Of a stretch of 64,000 nt of DNA, positions 25,822 to 33,199 are shown in pieces (position 1 is the stretch's first letter; each line of letters starts with the position of its first letter). The position numbers and the translations under genes are program-made. Source of the DNA: Desulfosporosinus orientis DSM 765 (lineage in GTDB: Bacteria; Bacillota; Desulfitobacteriia; Desulfitobacteriales; Desulfitobacteriaceae); NCBI RefSeq assembly GCF_000235605.1, contig NC_016584.1, forward strand, positions 4,384,001 to 4,448,000, given 5' to 3'. The notes below the pieces were generated by a model, which had not been told where the DNA came from, did no database searches, and saw only the letters and a program-made list of their open reading frames with translations.

Positions 25822-28491
25822 TTACTTTTCTTTCAAGTATACCTTTCCTTCGTCCCCATCCACATCCACTTGCCGGCCTTCCTGGATAGCTCCCATGACC
25901 CCAGGGATATTCACAACGGCAGGAATCCCATATTCCCTGGCCACGATAGCACCGTGGGATAAGAACCCTCCCGTTTCCATAACCACAGCCCCGGCTTTTA
26001 AAAACAAGGGCGTCCAACCCGGATCGGTTGATGGGGCTACCATAACATCCCCCGGCTGCAGCCTGTTTCCTTCAGCCGGATGACGGATCAAACGAGCCCT
26101 GCCGGAGGCCTTTCCTGCAGCAACAGGCACCCCCGTCAGAAAATTGCCGGCAGACCGGGGAGCCGGTTCCGTATACTTAGGAGCATCCCCAAAAATAACG
26201 TCCGGCGGGGCTATAGACTCCATTTCTTTCATAAATACTTTTCTATCAGCAATCAAATCTTTGAGACCGGCACCATCCCATTCGCCGGTTAACAAAGAAA
26301 CCAGTTCCGGCCAGGTGCAGAAGTAAATATCGGCCTGTTTCTCAATGATACCTCGCTGGCAAAAACGGGAACCCAGCTCCTGGGCTATTTTCCGGTAAGC
26401 CTCCATCATTACGGCCAGTACTGATTTCGTCGTTTCCCGCAGAGCTGCCCCTTCCTGGGCTTTACGAATCAGTTTTTTAATTGAGGAATGCTTCCTGGCA
26501 GGCACCATCGTCTTTATTTCCCGCCAGGCTTGCTCAACCTTTTCTTTTTGCTTGGCCTTCAATTGCCTCAGATCCGCCGTAGAAATAGTACTCTGGATAA
26601 TGTTCAGCAAATAGGAAGGGTCTTCATTCCACCTGGGATTAATGATATCCAGCTCGTAGACCGCCCGGTGCCCGTATTCTTGGATAAACTCACGAAAGGC
26701 TTGTTTAAAGGCTGAATCCTCCGGCAATCCTTCCCAAGCCATGGGGTCGAAGGCTGTACTGCCAAAATATTGAGCCGCATCCTTGTCCTGCCGGGCAATT
26801 TCCGCCAGCTCCACAAGCTTGTAGCCGTGATCAGCGCTGGTTATGCCCACGGTTCCTCCCACCATTAAAGCATTCAAAAGCATCGCTGCCCTCGGACCAA
26901 AGTATTTGGCGAGAATTTTCATTAATCCCCCCACAGGCAGGGAAGCCGCTCCACTTAAAAAGGAGAATTCGCCTGTAAAGGCCAAGGAAATCCTGCCCAG
27001 TTCATAATAACGCTGAATTAAGTCCTTATCTTCTAAATGGCTGAACCCTTTCTCTGTTATGCTCTTTAGGGAACTCAAGGCCTGAGCATGGGTTTGCGGA
27101 GACTTTTTTACCGCCCGCTTAATCAAACGGACACCCTTTATTCCCCGGTATAAACGCTCTAAACCCTTCAGCCCCGCAAAAGGTTTGGAATCCTTCAGCT
27201 CAATCTCAGGCTGATGCCCACCCCAGCCAATATTGAAGTCCCGGGGCAAGGCCCCCATCGCGTCGTACATAGCCCATTGCAGGGCGGATAGATTGCAATA
27301 CAGCCGGCCGTTGAAAAACCTGGAAAACTGCAGCCCTTCCGGCAGGGCGTAACCAATCTCTGTATAATTGGATTTGAGAATTTTATCAATAGTGGTAATA
27401 GTTAAACGCCGAATGAGGGGGGACAGAACCATAGGGACTGCATCCCTGTAATTTCCGTTGGACCAAATATCCGGTTGGTTCCTTAAAGGTGCAAAAGTAC
27501 TCCTAGGCAAGGCAGTTACCGGTCTGGACTGGACCAGAATAAAATCCCGGCCGTCAAAAACCCATTCCACATCCTGATGCTGATCACAACCCCCCAGAGC
27601 TTCGAAAACTCTCAAAAGAAGCAAGCCCAGCCTTTCGACGTCTGCATCGGACAAGACCTGTCGGCTGAAGGAGTCAGGGGTCTCCACAAATTGAGTTCCC
27701 CCGGCCTGATTGAGACAGGTCATTCCCTCCTTCCGCCCGGTTTTCCGCTCAGTCAGCTGAGGCAGGGAATTCCAGGGACTGGCATCCAAGTAATAGGTGT
27801 CAGGCTCCACAGTCCCTGCAACAATCGCTTCCCCCAGTCCAAAGTTGGCGTTAATAACTACAAGGTCCCGTCGCCCGGTCTGAGGATCACAGGTAAAGCC
27901 TACTCCTGCAGCTTGAGCCTCCACCATCTCCAGCACAACGACCCCAATCATCACTTCCTCATCTCTGATCTGTAACTTCCTGCGATAGGCTACAGCCCGA
28001 TCAGACCAGAGGGAGGCATAGCACCCTTTCACAGCCTCAAAAATCTCCGAACTCCGGACATTCAGAAAGGAGTCATGAATACCCGCAAAGGATGCCTTTG
28101 CCGAATCTTCCGCTGCAGCGGAAGATCTGACGGCCAGTGGTCTTGCCAGGATGCCCATCCTGTCAAGCTTCGTTTTCAGTTCCTCCGCGATCAGAGGAGG
28201 GATCGTACCCTCTTTGATTTTTTGCCTTAGCTGCTTCAACCTGTCCAAGTTGTTTGTTTCATCCAGATTTTCTCTGGTTACCGAGCGGCTGATCGTATCC
28301 ACCATGTCCTGCAAGCCGTTGTATTGGATAAACTCCTCGTAAGCGCGGGTAGTAAGGCCTCCTCCGCGAGGAATCTTAAAACCATACTGAGCCAGCCGCC
28401 CCAAGTTCCAGCCCTTGCCCCCGGCCGCTTCGGCTCCGGATTGAACCGCTTCATCCCAGTTTAAAAAGAAGGTTGCCGAAGATACTGCCAC
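25822..28491 (-). CDS. PEP-synthase / rifampicin-phosphotransferase-like enzyme
   Basis: About 889 aa. The N-terminal ATP-grasp domain (about 1-320) starts NWDEAV...GGKGWNLGRL and has VRSSAAAEDSAKASFAGIHDSFLNV. A large helical middle domain starts WSNGNYRDAVPMVLSPL. The C-terminal swivelling domain has the catalytic His in GGFLSHGAIVAREYGIPAVV. This order (ATP-grasp, substrate domain, His domain) fits rifampicin phosphotransferase as well as PEP synthase; the middle domain and co-transcription with TetR favour a dedicated substrate. GTG at 28491 has AAGGGG 8 bases upstream and is preferred over GTG at 28500. Confidence 0.78.
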   Translation of the reverse strand: MAVSSATFFLNWDEAVQSGAEAAGGKGWNLGRLAQYGFKIPRGGGLTTRAYEEFIQYNGLQDMVDTISRSVTRENLDETNNLDRLKQLRQKIKEGTIPPLIAEELKTKLDRMGILARPLAVRSSAAAEDSAKASFAGIHDSFLNVRSSEIFEAVKGCYASLWSDRAVAYRRKLQIRDEEVMIGVVVLEMVEAQAAGVGFTCDPQTGRRDLVVINANFGLGEAIVAGTVEPDTYYLDASPWNSLPQLTERKTGRKEGMTCLNQAGGTQFVETPDSFSRQVLSDADVERLGLLLLRVFEALGGCDQHQDVEWVFDGRDFILVQSRPVTALPRSTFAPLRNQPDIWSNGNYRDAVPMVLSPLIRRLTITTIDKILKSNYTEIGYALPEGLQFSRFFNGRLYCNLSALQWAMYDAMGALPRDFNIGWGGHQPEIELKDSKPFAGLKGLERLYRGIKGVRLIKRAVKKSPQTHAQALSSLKSITEKGFSHLEDKDLIQRYYELGRISLAFTGEFSFLSGAASLPVGGLMKILAKYFGPRAAMLLNALMVGGTVGITSADHGYKLVELAEIARQDKDAAQYFGSTAFDPMAWEGLPEDSAFKQAFREFIQEYGHRAVYELDIINPRWNEDPSYLLNIIQSTISTADLRQLKAKQKEKVEQAWREIKTMVPARKHSSIKKLIRKAQEGAALRETTKSVLAVMMEAYRKIAQELGSRFCQRGIIEKQADIYFCTWPELVSLLTGEWDGAGLKDLIADRKVFMKEMESIAPPDVIFGDAPKYTEPAPRSAGNFLTGVPVAAGKASGRARLIRHPAEGNRLQPGDVMVAPSTDPGWTPLFLKAGAVVMETGGFLSHGAIVAREYGIPAVVNIPGVMGAIQEGRQVDVDGDEGKVYLKEK

Positions 28492-28533
28492 ATAAACCAC
28501 CCCTTGCTCAAATACTTTATGCTTAAATACTCC

Positions 28534-29163
28534 TCACGCCTGTTCCTTTCCATCTTTCCCGGCGGCTCCGTTCAGAAACAGGTCAACCAGCAAAGCCATC
28601 TCCTGGCGAAGCTCTACCTTTGAGGGATCATTTAACCAGCCCATGACAATAGTGCCCCTCAGAATATCCAATTGTTTAACCAGGAGTTCCGCCCGGATGT
28701 CCCCCCTGATTTCTCCCGCCAGCCGGCCCAGCCTGATAATTTCGGCAAGCAGACTTTGCGTACCACCGCTTTGGTACTCATCCCCCTGGAGCACATTTTT
28801 CAGGCGATAGCCCAGGGAAATTCCGATAATCTCCGCGTTCATTTCCACCTGCTCATAGACCTTGTCAAGGCTCTCCAGTAAACGCGACCTGGTGTCGGGC
28901 AAGCTGGGCAATTTAGCGAAGGCATCCTGAGTAAACTTCCGAGAAAGGCCTCTGACATATTCGTCAACAATGGCTTCTTTGACCGGAAAGTAATTGTAGA
29001 GAGTTTTTCTGGCAACATCAGCTTCTTCGGCTATCTGCTCCATAGTGGTCTTGTCGAACCCCTGGCGCTGAATCAAATCCAGCGCGGCTTTAAGGATTTT
29101 CTGCCGTGTTTCCTTTTTCTTGCGCTCTGCCCTGCCTTCCGCCAGCGTATCTCCTGGTTCCAT
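28534..29163 (-). CDS. TetR-family transcriptional regulator
   Basis: 209 aa. The N-terminal helix-turn-helix (about 18-65) reads ILKAALDLIQRQGFDKTTMEQIAEEADVARKTLYNYFPVKEAIV. The rest is the helical ligand domain. The ribosome site is TAGGAGG. It is the first gene of a two-gene operon with the PEP-synthase-like enzyme, and a promoter with a dyad operator lies just upstream, so autorepression released by a ligand is likely. Confidence 0.88.
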   Translation of the reverse strand: MEPGDTLAEGRAERKKKETRQKILKAALDLIQRQGFDKTTMEQIAEEADVARKTLYNYFPVKEAIVDEYVRGLSRKFTQDAFAKLPSLPDTRSRLLESLDKVYEQVEMNAEIIGISLGYRLKNVLQGDEYQSGGTQSLLAEIIRLGRLAGEIRGDIRAELLVKQLDILRGTIVMGWLNDPSKVELRQEMALLVDLFLNGAAGKDGKEQA

Positions 29164-29223
29164 GTTTACGCCTCCTATGTACTTGTTCTTTTATAAGCCC
29201 AAAAATTATAAATCAAATTTTTA

Positions 29224-29249
29224 CACTCATTGTAATATTACACATTGTG
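29224..29249. promoter_or_regulatory. Dyad operator, probably for the TetR regulator
   Basis: A 26-bp element with perfect core GTAATATTAC and outer CAC/GTG arms lies between the -10 box and the ribosome site of tetR. Position and symmetry suit TetR autoregulation. Confidence 0.6.
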
Positions 29250-29254
29250 TATTA

Positions 29255-29283
29255 ATTATCTCTGTTAACTCCTCGTGTGTCAA
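29255..29283 (-). promoter_or_regulatory. Promoter of the TetR/PEP-synthase-like operon
   Basis: Minus strand: TTGACA, 17 bp, GATAAT, about 90 bp upstream of the tetR start. The dyad at 29224-29249 begins just downstream of the -10. Confidence 0.65.
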
Positions 29284-29420
29284 TACCTTTTTCATCCTCC
29301 CCCCTGTTGGTACAAAGAAACAAGCGTATCGACGAGTACGGCGGCGATTTGATGGGAAGAGTACGCTTGCGGTGATGAGCAAGTGGAAAGCGGGCGAAAA
29401 CTGGATGAAATACACGTGAA

Positions 29421-29458
29421 AAAGGTCAAATCCATCACTAGTGATGAATTTGACCTTT
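29421..29458. repeat. Near-perfect 38-bp palindrome
   Basis: AAAGGTCAAAT...ATTTGACCTTT arms around a CACTAGTG centre, one mismatch pair. It may serve as a terminator hairpin or protein site. No gene clearly ends here apart from the Uma2 remnant next to it. Confidence 0.55.
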
Positions 29459-29490
29459 CCATTACTCTTTATCCGGCAAAATATGCACAC

Positions 29491-29655
29491 TCACTTAAAT
29501 AACTCTTCAAGATTCATACTGAATCCTTTCAAAATCTCCGAATGGGCCACCCCTGTTTCCTTCAATACCTCTACCTGCCGGTACTTTTCTTCCTCATTTA
29601 AACCATAGATCTGTACGGGATTCAAAAGAGGATTGACAATCCAATATTCTTTAAC
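29491..29655 (-). pseudogene. C-terminal remnant of a Uma2/DUF820-family protein
   Basis: The minus strand encodes 54 codons without a start, beginning VKEYWIVNPLLNPVQIYGL and ending NLEELFK. The YWIVNP-x4-VQIY pattern is the end of the Uma2 (DUF820) endonuclease-like fold, whose Glu/Asp-x-Lys core would be just upstream. The frame is cut by a stop inside the hairpin at 29655-29694. Only the last third of the gene remains, so it is a fragment left by a deletion or insertion. Confidence 0.65.
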
Positions 29656-29694
29656 CTACCCCAATACGAATGCGCACATTCGTATTGGGGTAGG
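29655..29694. repeat. Perfect 18-bp inverted repeat at the Uma2 breakpoint
   Basis: CCTACCCCAATACGAATG, 4-nt loop, exact complement. It starts exactly where Uma2 similarity stops and ends 2 bp from the DinB-like stop codon. There is no T tract on the minus side, so a standard terminator is doubtful. Confidence 0.7.
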
Positions 29695-29696
29695 CA

Positions 29697-30200
29697 TTAT
29701 CCAATATTTCCCCATGTTTTCCATAAACCTTGTTCTTTCCTGATGTAGACAATTTGCCCTATGTGATAAGCATTGTGAATTGCCAAGTGTGCCAATGCGC
29801 TCCACCAAAATTCGTCGCTTTTCGGACTAATCCTGCTATCCAATTTTGCTTCATCACAGTTTGAGATCGCCTCTTCCCATTGGGCAAATACATTATCTAA
29901 TCTTTGCCGCAAATTATTCCAGTCTTCGGTAATTTCATCAGAATCGATATTTTTAAATGTCTTAGCGTTGGAAATTCCAAGAGGGGATACAAAACCTTGC
30001 TTAAACTTTTGCAAGTAACGCTCATTCCAAAAGACAAGGTGATGAACTATACCTATAATCGAATTTTCAGACTGACCGCCACGTTTGGCCGCCTGTTCTG
30101 CGGTTAGACCTCGCAGGACAATGCTCAACGGAGCAAACCATCCATCCTGATTTTGGCAAGCACGCAATTGTGTTAATAAAATTTCTTTACGTGTTGACAT
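29697..30200 (-). CDS. DinB-family protein
   Basis: About 167 aa four-helix DinB/YfiT-like protein. The metal-binding His set is visible: IVHHLVFWNERY (about 55) and LAIHNAYHIGQIVYIRKEQGLW near the C-terminus (H-x3-H). The frame opens at a TTG at 30221, but the ATG at 30200 has GGGAGGG about 7 bases upstream. Members are often thiol-S-transferases or DNA-damage-linked proteins; the role here is open. Confidence 0.85.
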   Translation of the reverse strand: MSTRKEILLTQLRACQNQDGWFAPLSIVLRGLTAEQAAKRGGQSENSIIGIVHHLVFWNERYLQKFKQGFVSPLGISNAKTFKNIDSDEITEDWNNLRQRLDNVFAQWEEAISNCDEAKLDSRISPKSDEFWWSALAHLAIHNAYHIGQIVYIRKEQGLWKTWGNIG

Positions 30201-30499
30201 CACGATATCCCTCCCAAACAATTTAGTTATTTTTTATTCTCGAGATATATTTATTATGTCCAATGCCAGGATTGCCATAGAAGATCATTTAGCCCCTATC
30301 TCCAGCATAGCATCACAAGTCTGCCCAAACAATAAAAAAAGTCCTCCCAGGAATGGACCGATTCCCTATGATGACAAGGTTATGCATAAATATAGAAGAA
30401 GTCCTGAATCAAAAGAAAGAAATCAACAAAAAAATGCCGGTGCTCGCAGAATTTGTCAATGCTGCTATCCGGCATAGGTATCAAAAGAATTAAAACAAA

Positions 30500-31432
30500 C
30501 TAAAACATGTCCTTTTTCATTAGAATAATAATTCCACCAGAACAAAGAATGACAGCCAGACTGACGATAATCGCAAAAGCATGGTCTGATGTTTCAAATG
30601 GAATTTTTACGTTCATTCCGAAAAAGCTGGCTAACATAGTAGGCAGAGCTAAAATAATCGTTACAGACGCCAAGAACTTCATCACCATATTTAAGTTATT
30701 CGAAATAATAGAAGCAAAAGAATCCATCATACTCCTCAAAATATTGCTATAGGTTTCAGCCATCTCCACTGCTTGCTTATTTTCGATAATGACATCTTCT
30801 AATAAATCCTGATCTTCTTCATATACTTTTAATATCTTGGTTCTCAGCATCTTTTGCATAACCTTTTCATTGGATTTCAAGGAAGTAGTAAAATACACAA
30901 GGCTTTTTTGAAGGTTCAGCAACCTAATTAATTCCTTATTCTTCATTGATTTGTGAAGTGCTAACTCAATTTCATTAGTCTTTTTTTCAATTTCTCTAAG
31001 TAGTGTTAAATATAGAGACGCACTCTTGTAGAGAATTTGAAATAATAACCTTGTCTTCTTATAAGTTTCCACACCTCGAACTTTACCATTTGTAAATTCT
31101 TTAAGGAAATCGACCTCTTGTAAACATACGGTCACAAAACTATTTTTAGTTAATATAATCCCGAGAGGAATAGTTTCGTAAATTACCGTTGCATTTTGCA
31201 TTATTGGGACATTGATGATCACTAAAATTTGCTCATTCTCAGTTTCAATTCGAGGTCGCTCTTCATCGTCTAAAGCATCTTTTATGAAACGATCAAATTC
31301 CATTCCAGTTGCATTTGTTACAAGTGCAATTTCATCTTCAGTCGGATTTGTAAGATTTATCCAAGATCCCTTTTCTTCGGGTTTATTTGTGTTAATGATG
31401 ATATTATCAATTGTTCTATACACTGCTAACAT
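30500..31432 (-). CDS. corA: CorA-family divalent cation transporter
   Basis: 310 aa. The long acidic/helical cytoplasmic part (1-245) is followed by two C-terminal membrane helices. The family GMN motif ends TM1 (LASFFGMNVKIPF). GGAGG lies upstream of the ATG. It carries Mg2+ or other divalent cations. Single gene between DinB and MATE. Confidence 0.9.
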   Translation of the reverse strand: MLAVYRTIDNIIINTNKPEEKGSWINLTNPTEDEIALVTNATGMEFDRFIKDALDDEERPRIETENEQILVIINVPIMQNATVIYETIPLGIILTKNSFVTVCLQEVDFLKEFTNGKVRGVETYKKTRLLFQILYKSASLYLTLLREIEKKTNEIELALHKSMKNKELIRLLNLQKSLVYFTTSLKSNEKVMQKMLRTKILKVYEEDQDLLEDVIIENKQAVEMAETYSNILRSMMDSFASIISNNLNMVMKFLASVTIILALPTMLASFFGMNVKIPFETSDHAFAIIVSLAVILCSGGIIILMKKDMF

Positions 31433-31468
31433 TTTCGTCCCTCCAATCTGGATAACAAGTTCAAATTC

Positions 31469-32845
31469 CTAATTGGGTGACTCTGCTTTATGAGCAGGGT
31501 TAATTTTTTTCCAGATTCCCAGAAACAGGATAAGCCCTACTAGACAGGTGAATCCTTCAGAAATTGTTATAGCCCAAATAATGCCATTGACAGCAAATAA
31601 CAAATTTCCGAAAATCAAAATGGGAATAAATACAATACCCCTTAGAGAGGACATCAGAGTGGATTGTACACCTGTGCCAAAAGCTTGAAAGATACCTGTA
31701 AAAAGTTCAGATAGCCCGGCAAATATGGTAGAGCAAAGCTGGGCAAAGAGAATTTTTTGGCCGATTGCAATAACCTCAGGATCAATACTAAAGATACCAA
31801 TGACTTGTGACCTGAAACCGAATAGAATTACTGACAACCCCAAAGTAATACCTATCATGTATAATACGGTAGTTTTGATAATTTGCCTTAGTCGCTCTTG
31901 ATTTTTTGCTGAATAGGAATAGGCAATCAGCGGTACGGCTCCCATTGAAAAACCCATTCCCACAAAGTCAATAATTTGAATAACTCTTTGAGAGATACCT
32001 AACCCGGCAACAACACTATTGCCATAGAGCATAGAATAATTATTAAAAAGCAAGGTGGTTGTTACCATAAAACCATCCAGCAAAAATGCTGAAATCCCGA
32101 CTTTAATAATATTTTTATAAATCTCTTTACTTGGTTTAAAATCCTTAATTGATACACTCTGCACTGCACTTTTTCGCTGCAGATAATATATAAACCATAC
32201 TACAGATACTATATTACCAATCACAGAAGCAAGTGCGGCTCCCATGATATCCAGGTGAAGAAGAAAGATGAAAATGGGGTCTAGTATTATATTAATTACT
32301 ACACCAGATATCAAACCAATCATAGAGGCAGTAGATGCCCCCTCAGCTCGGACAGTTTCCTCCAGCGAAAGATTAGCAATAACAAACGGAGCGCCAATAA
32401 CAAACACCAGAATATAATTTCTTGTGTAGAGCAATGTCTCACCCTTCGCTCCCAAAAGATGCAAGAGCGGAGAAAGCAAAGGCAGACACAACGCCATAAA
32501 GATGATCCCTGTGAGTATTGATGACCAAAAGTTTATGGAACAAACTTTTTTGGCGCTATCTGAATTGTCTTCCCCTAAAAGTCTTGATACATAAGTTCCC
32601 GCACCCACTCCGAACAGGTGGCCTAGGGCCATTAATATTGATGAAAATGCCAATGCCAGAGTAACTGACGCCATCATCGCTGTGTTGTCAAGTTTTCCAA
32701 TAAAAAAGGCATCCGTAATATTGTAGATAATTGTAGCAATAAAACTCAGCATCATAGGAATAACCATATGCATAATTGCTTTTGAAACGGGTGCCTTTTC
32801 CAGATAGTAGAGTGATGCTTGATCCATTTTTTCAATGTTTTCCAT
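31469..32845 (-). CDS. MATE-family efflux transporter
   Basis: About 458 aa, twelve hydrophobic segments in two related halves (MIPMMLSFIATIIYNITDAFFIGKL; VGISAFLLDGFMVTTTLLFNNY). The frame opens at 32890, but AAAGGAGG lies 8 bases before the ATG at 32845. MATE pumps expel cationic drugs using Na+ or H+. The upstream region has a strong promoter inside three AAGGTACCTT-type palindromes, a short leader ORF and an intrinsic terminator, so expression seems tightly regulated. Confidence 0.92.
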   Translation of the reverse strand: MENIEKMDQASLYYLEKAPVSKAIMHMVIPMMLSFIATIIYNITDAFFIGKLDNTAMMASVTLALAFSSILMALGHLFGVGAGTYVSRLLGEDNSDSAKKVCSINFWSSILTGIIFMALCLPLLSPLLHLLGAKGETLLYTRNYILVFVIGAPFVIANLSLEETVRAEGASTASMIGLISGVVINIILDPIFIFLLHLDIMGAALASVIGNIVSVVWFIYYLQRKSAVQSVSIKDFKPSKEIYKNIIKVGISAFLLDGFMVTTTLLFNNYSMLYGNSVVAGLGISQRVIQIIDFVGMGFSMGAVPLIAYSYSAKNQERLRQIIKTTVLYMIGITLGLSVILFGFRSQVIGIFSIDPEVIAIGQKILFAQLCSTIFAGLSELFTGIFQAFGTGVQSTLMSSLRGIVFIPILIFGNLLFAVNGIIWAITISEGFTCLVGLILFLGIWKKINPAHKAESPN

Positions 32846-32888
32846 CTTAAAATCCTCCTTTGCATAGTAAATTGTCTGAAATGGGCGC

Positions 32889-32936
32889 AAAAAAATAAAG
32901 GCACAGTTACTAGAGGTTGCCGCAGTGCCTTCAGAT
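32889..32936 (-). terminator. Terminator in the MATE leader (possible attenuator)
   Basis: On the minus strand, AAGGCAC and GTGCCTT form a stem, followed by ATTTTTTT. It lies between the promoter and the MATE start. Confidence 0.55.
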
Positions 32937-32986
32937 CATGCTGCTGTACTACTGATTGTATTTCTTCAGGTTTATCTGGTGATTAG

Positions 32987-33022
32987 TCAGGGCGTCGTCC
33001 AGTCAAAGTTCTTTTCTTTCAT
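32987..33022 (-). CDS. Possible 11-residue leader peptide of the MATE gene
   Basis: Minus strand ATG at 33022 with AAAAGGAG upstream encodes MKEKNFDWTTP then TGA. It follows the promoter and precedes the terminator hairpin. Either an attenuation peptide or the decayed start of a lost gene. Confidence 0.4.
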   Translation of the reverse strand: MKEKNFDWTTP

Positions 33023-33055
33023 TTATTTAACTCCTTTTATTGACAACACATTTTT

Positions 33056-33124
33056 ATAAGGTACCTTATAATCTCATTCTACAGGTACCTTAGTTTTTTG
33101 TCAACGTTTTTTTAAAGGTACCTT
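33056..33124. promoter_or_regulatory. Three GGTACC palindromes around the MATE promoter
   Basis: ATAAGGTACCTTAT (33056-33069, perfect), AGGTACCT (33083-33090) and AAGGTACCTT (33115-33124). The middle copy lies between the -35 and -10 boxes and the others flank the promoter, a layout expected of a repressor. The repressor is not encoded nearby. Confidence 0.7.
33076..33104 (-). promoter_or_regulatory. Promoter of the MATE gene
   Basis: Minus strand TTGACA, exactly 17 bp, TAGAAT, with an AGGTACCT palindrome in the spacer. Confidence 0.75.
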
Positions 33125-33140
33125 ATAATTAAAAGAAATA

Positions 33141-33180
33141 AAAAAGACACACTCCAGGTGACTGGCCCGAAGTGTGCCCA
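33141..33180 (-). terminator. Terminator of the sigma-fusion gene
   Basis: Minus strand CACACT...AGTGTG stem with inner GGCCA/TGG pairing, followed by TTTTTTATTT, 20 bp after the stop at 33200. Confidence 0.7.
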
Positions 33181-33199
33181 TAAGTTTACAATATATATT

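Noticed and set aside
29120-29490. Overlapping frames on both strands upstream of tetR
   Set aside because: They cover the tetR promoter and operator and show no domain or ribosome site.
30256-30477. 73-codon plus-strand frame between DinB and CorA
   Set aside because: No ribosome site upstream and no domain; composition looks non-coding.
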